64,000 nucleotides of DNA from Microbispora rosea (GTDB taxonomy: Bacteria; Actinomycetota; Actinomycetes; Streptosporangiales; Streptosporangiaceae): positions 62,001 through 126,000 of the forward strand of contig NZ_FTNI01000016.1 in NCBI RefSeq assembly GCF_900156315.1. Reading direction: 5' to 3'. Below are positions 9,361-17,501 of the stretch, piece by piece (positions within the stretch are counted from its first letter, which is position 1; each line of letters starts with the position of its first letter). The notes under the pieces were generated by a model. That model had not been told where the DNA came from, searched no databases, and saw only the letters and a program-made list of their open reading frames with translations. The translations under genes were made by a program, and so were the position numbers.

Positions 9361-9375
9361 CCGAGGTGGTGGGCC

Positions 9376-9966
9376 ATGCCGAAGATCGTCAATCACGAGG
9401 AGCGCAGGGGCGAGGTCGTCGCGGCGGCACGCCGGATCATCCTGCGCGAGGGCATCGACGCCGCGACGACGCGGGCCATCGCCAAGGAGGCCGGCTACTC
9501 CAACGGGGTGCTCACGCACTACTTCGCCGACAAGGACGAGATCCTGCTGTCTGCCCTGGAGGCGTCCCATCGGCGGATCGCCGACCGGCTGCGGGAGAAG
9601 CTGTCGGGCCGCACCGGCCTGGCGGCGCTGCGTGAGCTGCTGCTCGACAACGTGCCGCTCGACGACGAGCGGGCCGGGGAGACCGGGCTGGAGGTGGGCT
9701 TCTGGGGGCGCAGCCTGACCAGCCCCGCGCTGCTGGAGGTCCAGCGGCGCGAGGCCGCCGAGCTCCGCTATGTGATGACGAGCCTGCTCAGGTCCGCCGC
9801 CGAGGCCGGTGAGATCCGTACGGACGAGGACCTGGAGGACGTGGCGGAGCGGCTGCTGGCGCTCGTGGACGGGCTGAGCGTGCACCGGCTGCTGTATCCC
9901 GGGCACGTCACCGGCGAGCGGCTGGAACGGCTGATCCTCGGCGAGATCGACCGGCTGCGCGCCTGA
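9376..9966 (+). CDS. TetR-family transcriptional regulator
   Basis: The 196-aa protein has an N-terminal TetR helix-turn-helix (about 8-55; TTRAIAKEAGYSNGVLTHYFADKDEIL) and a helical ligand-binding C-terminal domain. ATG at 9376 follows GAGGTGG by about 7 nt. It is transcribed divergently from the PfkB kinase/aminotransferase operon across 52 bp holding an 18-bp palindrome, so it probably represses that operon and itself. The ligand is unknown but is plausibly the substrate of the operon. Confidence 0.9.
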   Translation: MPKIVNHEERRGEVVAAARRIILREGIDAATTRAIAKEAGYSNGVLTHYFADKDEILLSALEASHRRIADRLREKLSGRTGLAALRELLLDNVPLDDERAGETGLEVGFWGRSLTSPALLEVQRREAAELRYVMTSLLRSAAEAGEIRTDEDLEDVAERLLALVDGLSVHRLLYPGHVTGERLERLILGEIDRLRA

Positions 9967-10010
9967 TCCGGCCGCCGGGAGCGGCGTGGTCCCGGCGGCC
10001 TCGGAGATCG

Positions 10011-11516
10011 TCAGGCGTTGCGGTGGGGCTCGTACCGCATCGTGCGCGAGACGCCGACCCGGACGGTGGTGCCGGGCAGGATCGGCACCGGCTCGTTCGG
10101 CGGGATGTCGTAGAAGTTGGGGTCGCCGGGCGGCTGGATCTGGGTGCCGTTCACCGAGCCCAGATCGAGCAGGTTGACGTCCCAGTTCTCCAGGAAGACC
10201 CGCAGGTGGCGGCGCGACACCGAGCCGTCCGGGCTGGTGACCCTGGCCGGCCTGGCCTCGCCCGACTGGACCTCGGGCGCGCGCTCGGGGTCGCGGCCCA
10301 GCAGGTAGTCGGCCTCCAGCGGCAGCGCCATGCCGTCGTCGAGCAGCAGCACGCCGAGCAGCGGCCGGGGACCCTTGTACGGCACCACGGCCCGCTGGTC
10401 GATCGGGATGCCGCAGACCGCGCAGTAGGGCGCGCGCGGGTCGTTGAAGTGGTCGTTCTTGCAGTCGACCCCGTAGACCATCGGCCGCTGCTCCAGCTCG
10501 GGCGCCGCGTCCAGCTGGGTCGCCTCGCCCGGCTCCTCGTCCGCGAGCGCGTGCGGCACCGGCTCGAACGGTCCGCTCGGCGGGCCGTCCGGCCCGCCGA
10601 GGTCATGCGGCGCCCCCAGGTCGTACGGGGGGCTGAGGTCGTACGGGGGGTTGAGATCGTGCTGCGGGCTGAGGTCGTGCGGCGGGTTCAGGTCGTGCGG
10701 CCCGCCCCGGTCCTCGGCGGGCTCGGGCAGCGGGGGCAGCGGCTGCGGACCCGAGTGGTGCGCGGGACCCGGGTCGGGGAGGGGGGACGGCAGCGGCTGG
10801 GAGACGTGCGACGACGGCTGGACGGGCGGCGGCGCCTGCTCCCCCGACGGTCCGCCGCCGGACAGCGGACCGGCGAACGGCGACACGGGCGGCGGCGGCA
10901 CGGTCGACGGCACCACGGGCCCGCGCGGGGCGATCGGCTCAGGAGCGCCGATGGGCGGGGGCTGCACGCCCTGCTGCTGCGGCTGGGGCGGGCGCGGGGG
11001 CAGCGGCGGGAAGGCGAGATCGCCGTGCCGGGTGAAGTCGCACTCCAGGCCGGCCCCGGTGACCACACCGCCGTCCAGCCTGGCGTACGGGCTCGACGGG
11101 CCCGCTCCCGGCAGGCGCAGCTCGACCCGGGACACCGGGCCGTTGACGAGACGATCGGTCCAGGTCAGCGCGTCGTGCCCGGCGAGTCGGACCTCACCGT
11201 CGGGACCGCCGGACACGGTCGCGTACGCGGCCCCGCTGACCAGCACGGCCGCCCCGCCCCCTGCGGGCCCGGCGACCGCGCAGGCCACCGGCTCCCCGCC
11301 GATCGACCTGTCCATGGCGCGCGCGAGGACCTGGGCCACCCGCCGGGCCAGCGCCCGGCCGTCCCCGCCCGTCGTGGCGGTCTCGTTCAGCGCCGACAGC
11401 AGGTCCTCTACCGGCTGGTCGCCGCCGGTGGCGCACACGAGCAGCAACCCGTTCAGATGGGCGACCACGCCCTCCCCCGGCAGCGGGCGGACCAGCCCCA
11501 CGCCCTGTTCCGTCAC
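10011..11516 (-). CDS. FHA-domain protein with Pro-rich repeat linker and zinc-ribbon-like motif
   Basis: The 501-aa modular protein has an N-terminal domain of about 160 residues with no motif I recognise, a long Pro/Asp/His-rich low-complexity linker (about 165-335), a Cys motif (VDCKNDHFNDPRAPYCAVCG, about 355-375) resembling a zinc ribbon, and a C-terminal FHA domain with LLGRD, SVSRRHLRV and DLGSVNGT, the phosphothreonine-binding residues. FHA proteins read Ser/Thr-kinase signalling; the N-terminal half may be a PP2C- or ESX-related domain, but this is a guess. GTG at 11516 has GGAGGG 9 nt upstream. No kinase gene is in the window. The linker is encoded by an 18-bp tandem repeat. Confidence 0.85.
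   Translation of the reverse strand: MTEQGVGLVRPLPGEGVVAHLNGLLLVCATGGDQPVEDLLSALNETATTGGDGRALARRVAQVLARAMDRSIGGEPVACAVAGPAGGGAAVLVSGAAYATVSGGPDGEVRLAGHDALTWTDRLVNGPVSRVELRLPGAGPSSPYARLDGGVVTGAGLECDFTRHGDLAFPPLPPRPPQPQQQGVQPPPIGAPEPIAPRGPVVPSTVPPPPVSPFAGPLSGGGPSGEQAPPPVQPSSHVSQPLPSPLPDPGPAHHSGPQPLPPLPEPAEDRGGPHDLNPPHDLSPQHDLNPPYDLSPPYDLGAPHDLGGPDGPPSGPFEPVPHALADEEPGEATQLDAAPELEQRPMVYGVDCKNDHFNDPRAPYCAVCGIPIDQRAVVPYKGPRPLLGVLLLDDGMALPLEADYLLGRDPERAPEVQSGEARPARVTSPDGSVSRRHLRVFLENWDVNLLDLGSVNGTQIQPPGDPNFYDIPPNEPVPILPGTTVRVGVSRTMRYEPHRNA
10600..10707 (-). repeat. 18-bp tandem repeat, six units, inside FHA gene
   Basis: Six consecutive 18-bp units related to AGGTCGTACGGGGGGCTG (plus-strand sense) start at 10600, 10618, 10636, 10654, 10672 and 10690. 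They encode a six-residue PP-[HY]-D-L-[NSG] repeat in the linker of the FHA protein. The period is a multiple of three, so copy-number change keeps the frame. Confidence 0.85.
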
Positions 11517-11561
11517 AGAAGTTCTCCCTCCGGAAACGCCACCGGATGACCGGCACCATCG

Positions 11562-11580
11562 CCGGCACGCCGTGTGCCGG
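11562..11580. terminator. Short hairpin in FHA upstream region
   Basis: CCGGCAC (11562-11568) pairs with GTGCCGG (11574-11580). It lies in the 246-bp gap 11517-11762 between the M50 protease and FHA genes, both minus strand, and may terminate the protease transcript or belong to the FHA leader. A 12-bp repeat (CTCACACACCGT) duplicates the protease stop region near 11750-11773. No gene was seen. Confidence 0.35.
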
Positions 11581-11762
11581 ATCGATCCCCCCAGAAAGTA
11601 GCAAAAAAGAACGGTGAACCGGCCTGCGGGAGCATGCGACGGGCGCCCGGACGGCGGCCGGCCCCGGCCCCGAGCGGCACCCCCGTCTCCGGGAGCCCGC
11701 CGCGCGAGCGCGCGGGACGCCCCGGCGGGCCGGGCCGTTCCGCGGGCGGCTCACACACCGTC

Positions 11763-12932
11763 TCACACACCGCTGAACATGCGGTTGACGTCGGCCGTCG
11801 CGAGCACGCCGTAGATCTCGCCGCCACGCTCGACGAGCAGGTATTCCGGCGCGGGGGTCTCCCGCATGGCGTCCAGCAGGGACTCCCCCTCCAGGTCGAC
11901 GCCGAGCACGAGCGAGGGTTCCAGGGCGCGGGACAGCGCGCCGACGTTCACCCACGGCCTGCGCTGCTCGGGAGTGGCGTTGACCGCCGCCTCGTTGACG
12001 ATGCCGACCGGCCGCCCGTCGTGGTCGACCACCACCATGGCCCCCGCCCCGGCCTCCCGCGCCCGGCGCAGGCCCTCGGACAGCGGCACCTCGGCGGTGA
12101 CCGGGATCGCCCTGCGGGCCAACGTACGGGCCCGTAGCTGCGGCAGCCGGGCCCGTACGCGGGCCACCCGTAGCGACTGGGAGGCCCCGAGCCAGATGAA
12201 CGACGCCAGCACCACCGTCCAGAGCATGCTCCCGATGCCGGGCTCCTGCCCGGCCATCAGGTTCATCAGCAGCGGCACCACGACCACCGCGATCGCGACG
12301 CCGCGGCCGACCCACGCGGCGGCCAGCGTGCCGGTGCCCGCGTCGCGCCTGATCTTCCACACGGCGGCCCGCAGCATCCGGCCGCCGTCGAGCGGCAGGC
12401 CGGGGAGGAGATTGAAGATCCCCACGATGAGGTTGGACGACCAAAGCTGCCAGATCAGCACCGGCACGAGCCCGTCGGGCGGCCGCATGAACATCGACAG
12501 CGGGTCGACGGGACCGGTCACGAACGCGACTGCGGACACCAGGTAACCGATCGTCGCGAGGCCCAGCGAGAGCAGCGGCCCGGCGAGCGCGACGTTGAAC
12601 TCCCGGCCCGCTGTCTCGGGCTCGCGTTCGATCTCGGAGACGCCGCCCAGCATGTAGAGGGTGATCCTGCGCACCGGCAGGCCGTAGTACTTGGCGACGA
12701 CGCAGTGCGCCAGTTCATGGAGCAGGACCGAGGCGTAGAGCAGGACGGCGAAGAGCAGCGCCACCACGGAACTGCCGACGAGCCCGTATCCGGGGAGACT
12801 GGCGGCGAAGAGCGGCTGGAAGCTGTAGGTGATGAACGCCGCCACGATGAGCCAGGTGGGCGACACGTAGACGGGGATGCCGAAGGGCCGTCCCATCCGC
12901 AGTCCGGTGGACTCCTTGACAGGTGTGCTCAT
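11763..12932 (-). CDS. M50 (site-2 protease) family membrane metalloprotease with CBS domains
   Basis: Intramembrane zinc protease, 389 aa. The N-terminal half is multi-spanning and holds the zinc motif HELAHC (in LLHELAHCVVAKYYG) and the distal NLLPGLPLDGGRML motif that supplies the third ligand. The C-terminal part (about 265-389) is a CBS-domain pair, with MVVVDHDGRPVGIVNEAAV and YLLVERGGEIYGVLATADV. The SpoIVFB/Rv2625-like subgroup has this arrangement; CBS pairs often bind adenine nucleotides. ATG at 12932. It faces the RecB-like nuclease gene, a neighbour also found near actinobacterial proteasome loci. The protein substrate is unknown. Confidence 0.92.
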   Translation of the reverse strand: MSTPVKESTGLRMGRPFGIPVYVSPTWLIVAAFITYSFQPLFAASLPGYGLVGSSVVALLFAVLLYASVLLHELAHCVVAKYYGLPVRRITLYMLGGVSEIEREPETAGREFNVALAGPLLSLGLATIGYLVSAVAFVTGPVDPLSMFMRPPDGLVPVLIWQLWSSNLIVGIFNLLPGLPLDGGRMLRAAVWKIRRDAGTGTLAAAWVGRGVAIAVVVVPLLMNLMAGQEPGIGSMLWTVVLASFIWLGASQSLRVARVRARLPQLRARTLARRAIPVTAEVPLSEGLRRAREAGAGAMVVVDHDGRPVGIVNEAAVNATPEQRRPWVNVGALSRALEPSLVLGVDLEGESLLDAMRETPAPEYLLVERGGEIYGVLATADVNRMFSGV

Positions 12933-13092
12933 ATGGCCGCCTTCCCCTCCCGCGCCCCTCGATGCTACGTGCCGGAGCGTGAGATCAGCCTATGAGCTCG
13001 CCCGCCCGTCGCGCACCGTGAGATCTGCCCCGTGTGGACCTTGCGGGGCGGGGCGGGAGCGTTCTGTCGGCCCGGTGTCCTACAGTTCGGGC

Positions 13093-13953
13093 ATGACCCT
13101 CGCCGAAGAGCGCGCCGTCATCGGGGCGCTTTCCCCCTCCCGGGCCGGTGACTTCATGACCTGCCCCCTGCTCTACCGGTTCAGGGTGATCGACCAGCTC
13201 CCCGAGCGGCCCTCGGCCGCCGCGGTCCGGGGCACGCTCGTTCACGCCGTGCTGGAACGGCTCTACGACCTGCCCGCGGAGGCGCGGACGGTCGCCGCCG
13301 CCCAGGACCTGCTGGAGCCCCAGTGGCGGCGGCTGCTCAGCGAGGAGCCCGACTACGCGGGGCTGTTCGAGGACGACGCGGAGCGGGACGCCTGGCTGAC
13401 GCAGGCCCGCGGCATGGTCGAGCGTTACTTCACGCTGGAGGACCCCCAGCGGCTGGAGCCCGCCGAGCGCGAGATGTACGTCGAGGTCGTGCTCGACAGC
13501 GGCCTGCTGCTGCGCGGCTACATCGACAGACTCGACGTGGCCCCGACCGGCGAGGTGCGGGTCGTGGACTACAAGACGGGCACGGCGCCGGGGCGCGACT
13601 GGGAGGCCAAGGCGCTGTTCCAGATGAAGTTCTACGCGCTGGCGCTGTGGCGGCGCAGCGGCCAGGTCCCCCGGATGCTCCAGCTGATGTACCTGGGCAA
13701 CGGCGAGATCATCCGTTACGTCCCCGACGAGGCCGACCTGCGGGCGACCGAGCGCAAGGTCGAGGCCCTCTGGGCGGCCATCGAGCGTGCGGTGCGCACC
13801 CGTGAGTGGCGCGCCCGCCGCTCGCGGCTGTGCGACTGGTGCGACCACCAGGCGCTGTGCCCGGAGTTCGGCGGCACCCCGCCGCCCGTGCCCGACCGCG
13901 AGCCCGGGCTGTCGGCCCGCGTGAGCAGAAGGTCGGCCAGCGACGAGCTCTGA
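13093..13953 (+). CDS. RecB-family PD-(D/E)XK exonuclease with Fe-S-type Cys cluster
   Basis: The 286-aa nuclease has LSPSRAGDFMTCPLLYRF at the N-terminus, GTLVHAVLERLYDLP (catalytic His block), GYIDRLDV and VVDYKTGTAP (PD-(D/E)XK Asp and Lys), and a C-terminal LCDWCDHQALCPEF. One N-terminal Cys and three C-terminal Cys match the 4Fe-4S pattern of AddB and Cas4-like nucleases. There is no helicase, so this is the stand-alone family commonly beside the proteasome genes of actinomycetes. ATG at 13093 is preferred: the frame is open to 12877, but the domain begins at MTLAEERAVIGALSPSRAGD. Role in DNA repair is inferred. Confidence 0.9.
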   Translation: MTLAEERAVIGALSPSRAGDFMTCPLLYRFRVIDQLPERPSAAAVRGTLVHAVLERLYDLPAEARTVAAAQDLLEPQWRRLLSEEPDYAGLFEDDAERDAWLTQARGMVERYFTLEDPQRLEPAEREMYVEVVLDSGLLLRGYIDRLDVAPTGEVRVVDYKTGTAPGRDWEAKALFQMKFYALALWRRSGQVPRMLQLMYLGNGEIIRYVPDEADLRATERKVEALWAAIERAVRTREWRARRSRLCDWCDHQALCPEFGGTPPPVPDREPGLSARVSRRSASDEL

Positions 13954-13957
13954 CGCC

Positions 13958-13990
13958 TGCCGGGCTCCTGCCGGGCTCCTGCCGGGCTCC
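13958..13990 (+). repeat. Three perfect 11-bp tandem copies after the nuclease gene
   Basis: TGCCGGGCTCC is repeated at 13958, 13969 and 13980, just beyond the nuclease stop codon. A short CCTCC/GGAGG inverted repeat follows. It lies in the 107-bp gap before the histidine kinase. Confidence 0.8.
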
Positions 13991-14048
13991 TCCGTGAGGA
14001 GGAGGGGGATATCCCTCCCGGGCAGGGTGGCCGCGGACGGCGAACGCC

Positions 14049-14054
14049 TAGATT
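14049..14054 (+). promoter_or_regulatory. Possible -10 box of leaderless histidine kinase mRNA
   Basis: TAGATT ends 6 nt before the GTG start at 14061, which has no ribosome-binding site, so transcription may begin at the start codon. No good -35 box was seen. Confidence 0.35.
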
Positions 14055-14060
14055 TGGTAC

Positions 14061-15290
14061 GTGCGCACCACCCCCGGCAGTACGCGGTCCTGGCTTCGGG
14101 CTCATCCCCTGATCTACGACTCGGTCCTCGCGGTGGTGCTGACGACCGCGTCCCTGTGGTGGATCGTCTCGGCCGGCCCCGGGGAGGGGGCCGGTTGGCT
14201 GCGGTCCGCGGCGCCGCGCCCGGCGGACGCGCTGAACCTGATCCTGGCGGCGGCCTGCACGCTGCCCGTGGCCCTGCGACGTAACCGGCCCTTCGTGCTG
14301 CTGGTGGCCACCTGCGTCCCGCAGGCGATGCTCGACACGCTCCACTACGACCCCGGCCTGAGCGAGTTCGGCGGGCTCGTCCTGCTCTATTCGGTGGCCG
14401 CCTGCCGGGGGCTGGCGCTGAGTCTGGCCGCCCTCGTCGTCTCCTTCGCCTCCTACCTGGCCAGCGCCGTCTCCGGGGTCATCAGCCCGTCCTGGACCGA
14501 CCACGTCGTCGTCACCGCCGTCCTGCTGCTGTGCTGGGTGTGCGGCCGGGCGCTGCGGCTGCGCCGCGCCTACCTGGCCGAACTTGTGCAGCGGGCCGAC
14601 CGGCTGGAGCGGGCGCGGGAGGCCGACACCAGGGCCGCCAGGGCCGAGGAACGCTCCCGCATCGCGAGGGAACTGCACGACGTCGTGGCCCACCACGTCA
14701 GCGTGATGACGGTCCAGGCCGCCGCCGCCCGCAAGATGCTCGACACCAAGCCCGACGTGGCGCGGGACGCCCTGTCCGCCATCGAGGAGATGGGCCGTAC
14801 GGCGATGGCGGAGATGCGCAGCATCGTCGGCGTGCTGCGCACCGACGGCCCGGCCGAGCGCGGCCCGCAGCCGGGCATGCACGACCTGCCCGCGCTGGTG
14901 GAGCAGATGCGCGAGGCGGGGCTGCGGACCCAGCTGTGGATCGAGGGCGAGCGGCGCGGCCTGCCGCCCGGGGTGGATCTGGCCGCCTACCGGCTCGTGC
15001 AGGAGGCGCTGACCAACAGCCTGCGGCACGCCGGGCCCGCCGCCCGCGCCTGGGTGACCGTACGGCACGAGCCGAACGAGCTGAGCATCCACGTGGAGGA
15101 CGACGGGCGCGGCGCGGCGGCGGAGTCGGCGCGGATCGGAGGCAAGGGGCACGGGCTCGTCGGCATCCGCGAGCGTGTGGCGCTCTATGGTGGAGTCCTG
15201 CGGATCGGTCCCCGCACCGGGGGCGGGTTCGAGGTCCGCGCCCAGTTCCCATTGAGTGACAGCCCCCTCAGCCACAGCCCCCTCACGTAG
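14061..15290 (+). CDS. DesK/NarX-type sensor histidine kinase
   Basis: The 409-aa membrane kinase has an N-terminal sensor of several transmembrane segments (about 12-165), a coiled linker, the HisKA_3 dimerisation domain with the phosphorylated His in ERSRIARELHDVVAHHVSVM, and an HATPase domain with VEDDGRGAA and KGHGLVGIRERVALYGG. It would autophosphorylate and pass phosphate to the response regulator encoded 82 bp downstream on the same strand. The signal is unknown; there is no extracellular domain, so it may sense membrane state. Start is GTG at 14061, apparently leaderless. Confidence 0.93.
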   Translation: MRTTPGSTRSWLRAHPLIYDSVLAVVLTTASLWWIVSAGPGEGAGWLRSAAPRPADALNLILAAACTLPVALRRNRPFVLLVATCVPQAMLDTLHYDPGLSEFGGLVLLYSVAACRGLALSLAALVVSFASYLASAVSGVISPSWTDHVVVTAVLLLCWVCGRALRLRRAYLAELVQRADRLERAREADTRAARAEERSRIARELHDVVAHHVSVMTVQAAAARKMLDTKPDVARDALSAIEEMGRTAMAEMRSIVGVLRTDGPAERGPQPGMHDLPALVEQMREAGLRTQLWIEGERRGLPPGVDLAAYRLVQEALTNSLRHAGPAARAWVTVRHEPNELSIHVEDDGRGAAAESARIGGKGHGLVGIRERVALYGGVLRIGPRTGGGFEVRAQFPLSDSPLSHSPLT

Positions 15291-15310
15291 AGCCCCTCCG
15301 AGGACAGACC

Positions 15311-15376
15311 ATGACGATCAGGGTGTCCCCCTCCGCCCGGCGACCCGCCGCCCATCCCAGGACGGACGCATCATGA
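15311..15376 (+). CDS. 21-codon upstream ORF coupled to response regulator
   Basis: ATG at 15311 has GAGG 7 nt upstream, better placed than any site before the regulator. It encodes 21 residues and stops with TGA overlapping the regulator start as ATGA (15373-15376). Its first five codons encode MTIRV, the same as the regulator, from nearly identical DNA (15 of 16 bases). Possible translational coupler; not seen to encode a recognisable protein. Confidence 0.4.
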   Translation: MTIRVSPSARRPAAHPRTDAS

Positions 15377-16056
15377 CGATCCGGGTGTTGCTGGTCGACG
15401 ACCAGCCGCTGCTGCGCACCGGGTTCCGGTTCATCCTGGAGGCGGAGCCGGACGTCACCGTCGTGGGCGAGGCGGGCGACGGCGCGGTGGCCATGGAGCA
15501 GTCCCGGGCCCTGCTGCCCGACGTGGTGCTCATGGACGTCCGCATGCCCGGCACCGACGGCATCGAGGCGACCCGCCGCATTGTGCGGGAGGCCCCGCCG
15601 AGCGCCCACGTGCCGAAGGTGCTCGTGCTGACCACGTTCGACCTGGACGAGTACATCGTGGAGGCGCTGCGCGCGGGCGCGAGCGGGTTCCTGCTCAAGG
15701 ACGTGCCGCCCGACGAGCTGGTCCAGGCGATCCGCGTGGTGGCGGCCGGCGACGCGATCGTGGCGCCGAGCGTCACCCGGCGGCTGCTGGACAAGTTCGC
15801 CACCCGGCTGCCCTCCGCCCGCCAGCAGGCCACCCCCGCGCGGGTCGACCGGCTCACCGAACGCGAGCTCGAGGTGCTGCGCCTGATCGCGAAGGGCATG
15901 TCGAACGCCGAGATCGCCGCCCAGCTCGTGGTCAGCGAGACGACCGTCAAGACCCATGTGGGCAACGTGCTGACCAAGCTGGGGCTGCGCGACCGGGTCC
16001 AGGCGGTCGTGCTCGCGTACGAGACCGGACTGATCGTTCCCGGCGCCCTCTCCTGA
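15373..16056 (+). CDS. NarL/LuxR-family response regulator
   Basis: Partner of the adjacent sensor kinase; 227 aa. The receiver domain (1-120) has the acidic pair DD (9-10), phospho-acceptor Asp at residue 55 in VVLMDVRMPG, and the conserved Lys in GFLLKDVPP. The C-terminal LuxR helix-turn-helix is LTERELEVLRLIAKGMSNAEIAAQLVVSETTVKTHVGNVLTKL. ATG at 15373 begins the receiver directly; the upstream open frame to 15256 is read-through of the kinase tail region. A 21-codon ORF overlaps the start. Targets unknown; regulators of this type often act on a nearby transporter, but nothing here shows that for the ABC operon. Confidence 0.94.
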   Translation: MTIRVLLVDDQPLLRTGFRFILEAEPDVTVVGEAGDGAVAMEQSRALLPDVVLMDVRMPGTDGIEATRRIVREAPPSAHVPKVLVLTTFDLDEYIVEALRAGASGFLLKDVPPDELVQAIRVVAAGDAIVAPSVTRRLLDKFATRLPSARQQATPARVDRLTERELEVLRLIAKGMSNAEIAAQLVVSETTVKTHVGNVLTKLGLRDRVQAVVLAYETGLIVPGALS

Positions 16057-16108
16057 CCACCGGCCAAGGTCGTGGCTGACAAATCATGGCCCTGCTGCGC
16101 GCGGTCCA

Positions 16109-16190
16109 GGCGGCCCCTCGCTGCGTCGTCGCCGATAACGCTGTTATCGGCTCCTCCTCCGCCTTGCGATGCATCCACCTGGATCCACGT
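16109..16190 (-). repeat. Dispersed repeat, copy C, with rewritten hairpin stem
   Basis: Reverse-strand relative of copy A. The flank TGCATCGCAAGGCGGAGGA is the complement of 16155-16173; the hairpin CCGATAAC-GCT-GTTATCGG lies at 16132-16150; the other flank (CGACGACGCAGCGAGG-type) is at 16109-16131. The hairpin differs in sequence from copy A but pairs perfectly over 8 bp. It lies in the 407-bp gap 16057-16463. Confidence 0.75.
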
Positions 16191-16221
16191 TCGCGACGGG
16201 CAGCATTTGTCAGACACTCCT

Positions 16222-16266
16222 ACGACCACGGGAGGAGCGAGGCGGGCCGGGTCCTCCCGTGGTCGT
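16222..16266. terminator. Strong hairpin between convergent regulator and ABC operon
   Basis: Perfect 15-bp inverted repeat: ACGACCACGGGAGGA (16222-16236) and its complement (16252-16266), 15-nt loop. It separates the plus-strand two-component system from the minus-strand ABC transporter operon and could stop both. Confidence 0.75.
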
Positions 16267-16424
16267 GGGCGAGAGCCGTACGGAAGGCCGATGCCGGGCG
16301 GGGACGCGCCCCGATAGCGTCGTGACAGGGGCGTGACCGAGGTGGCGGAACACGCCCCGCCGGTACGGCTCCCGCGGACCGTCTGGGGGGAAGACGGCGG
16401 GGGCCGTACCGGCGGAAAAGACCC

Positions 16425-16462
16425 GGCGTGGAAGGACGGCGTGGAAGGACGGCGTGGAGGGA
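16425..16462. repeat. 13-bp tandem repeat at 3' end of ABC operon
   Basis: GGCGTGGAAGGAC occurs at 16425 and 16438, with a degenerate third copy at 16451, ending 1 bp before the stop codon of the last ABC ATPase gene. No function is evident. Confidence 0.7.
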
Positions 16463-16463
16463 C

Positions 16464-17501
16464 TCAGTCCGAAGGCGCGGCGGCCGTCTGCGCGGGCGCC
16501 GCGGCCGTGTCGCCGGAAGGGGCGTTCTCGGGGAAGTGGCAGGCCACCTCGTGGTTGGGGGCGAGCGTCACCAGCGGCGGCTCGACCTGCTTGCAGATCT
16601 CCTGCGCCTTCCAGCAGCGGGTGTGGAACCGGCAGGCGGGCGGCGGGTTGAGCGGTGAGGGCACGTCGCCCTGCAGCCGGATCCGCTCCCGTTCCGTGCG
16701 CCGCTTCGGGTCCGGGATCGGGACCGCGGACAGCAGCGCGTTGGTGTACGGGTGCATGGGCGACTCGTACAGGCCCTTGCGGTCGGCGATCTCGACGATC
16801 TTGCCGAGGTACATCACCGCGACGCGGTCGCTGATGTGCCGCACCACCGACAGGTCGTGCGCGATCACCACGTAGGTGAGGTCGAGCTCCTTCTGCAGGT
16901 CCTCCAGCAGGTTGACGACCTGGGCCTGGATCGACACGTCGAGCGCGGACACCGGCTCGTCCGCGATGATCAGCTTGGGCTTGAGCGCGAGCGTCCTGGC
17001 GATGCCGATGCGCTGCCGCTGACCGCCGGAGAACTCGTGCGGATAGCGGTTGTAGTGCTCGGGGTTGAGGCCGACCAGTTCGAGGATCTCCTGGACCGCC
17101 TTCCTGGTGCCCTGCTCGGTCTTGATGCCCTGGATCCGGAACGGCGCGCCCACGATGGCGCCGACCGTGTGCCGGGGGTTGAGCGAGCTGTAGGGGTCCT
17201 GGAAGATCATCTGCACGTCCCTGCGCAGCGGGCGCAGCCGGCCCTGGGACATGTGGGTGATGTCGGCGCCCTCAAAGACGATCTTGCCGGCGGTCGGCTC
17301 GATCAGACGCGTGATGAGGCGTCCGCTGGTGCTCTTGCCGCATCCCGACTCGCCGACCAGGCCGAGGGTCTCACCCTTCTTCACGTCGAAGCTGATGCCG
17401 TCGACGGCCCTGACCGCGCCGACCTGCCGCTTGAGCAGGCCCTTCGTGACCGGGAAGTGCTTCTCCAGCCCCTGTACGGACAGCAAGGGCTCCTCGTTCA
17501 C
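16464..17501 (-). CDS. Peptide-type ABC transporter ATP-binding protein (OppF/DppF-like)
   Basis: Second ATPase of a five-component peptide importer, 345 aa. Walker [14 protein letters not shown]-loop, signature [14 protein letters not shown] and Walker [13 protein letters not shown] are intact. The C-terminal oligopeptide-transporter region carries the CRFHTRC...C cysteine pattern of the family ([13 protein letters not shown]). Start is GTG at 17501, overlapping the preceding gene by GTGA (17498-17501), so the two ATPases are translationally coupled. The longer open frame upstream is a shadow of the first ATPase. Specificity (di-, oligopeptide or other solute) is set by the binding protein and is not readable. 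Confidence 0.93.
   Translation of the reverse strand: MNEEPLLSVQGLEKHFPVTKGLLKRQVGAVRAVDGISFDVKKGETLGLVGESGCGKSTSGRLITRLIEPTAGKIVFEGADITHMSQGRLRPLRRDVQMIFQDPYSSLNPRHTVGAIVGAPFRIQGIKTEQGTRKAVQEILELVGLNPEHYNRYPHEFSGGQRQRIGIARTLALKPKLIIADEPVSALDVSIQAQVVNLLEDLQKELDLTYVVIAHDLSVVRHISDRVAVMYLGKIVEIADRKGLYESPMHPYTNALLSAVPIPDPKRRTERERIRLQGDVPSPLNPPPACRFHTRCWKAQEICKQVEPPLVTLAPNHEVACHFPENAPSGDTAAAPAQTAAAPSD

Noticed and set aside
10600..10707. CRISPR-like array
   Set aside because: The units are contiguous 18-bp coding repeats without spacers.
12877..13092. 72-residue N-terminal extension of the RecB-like nuclease
   Set aside because: Low-complexity residues unlike the family; it overlaps the promoter region of the divergent protease gene.
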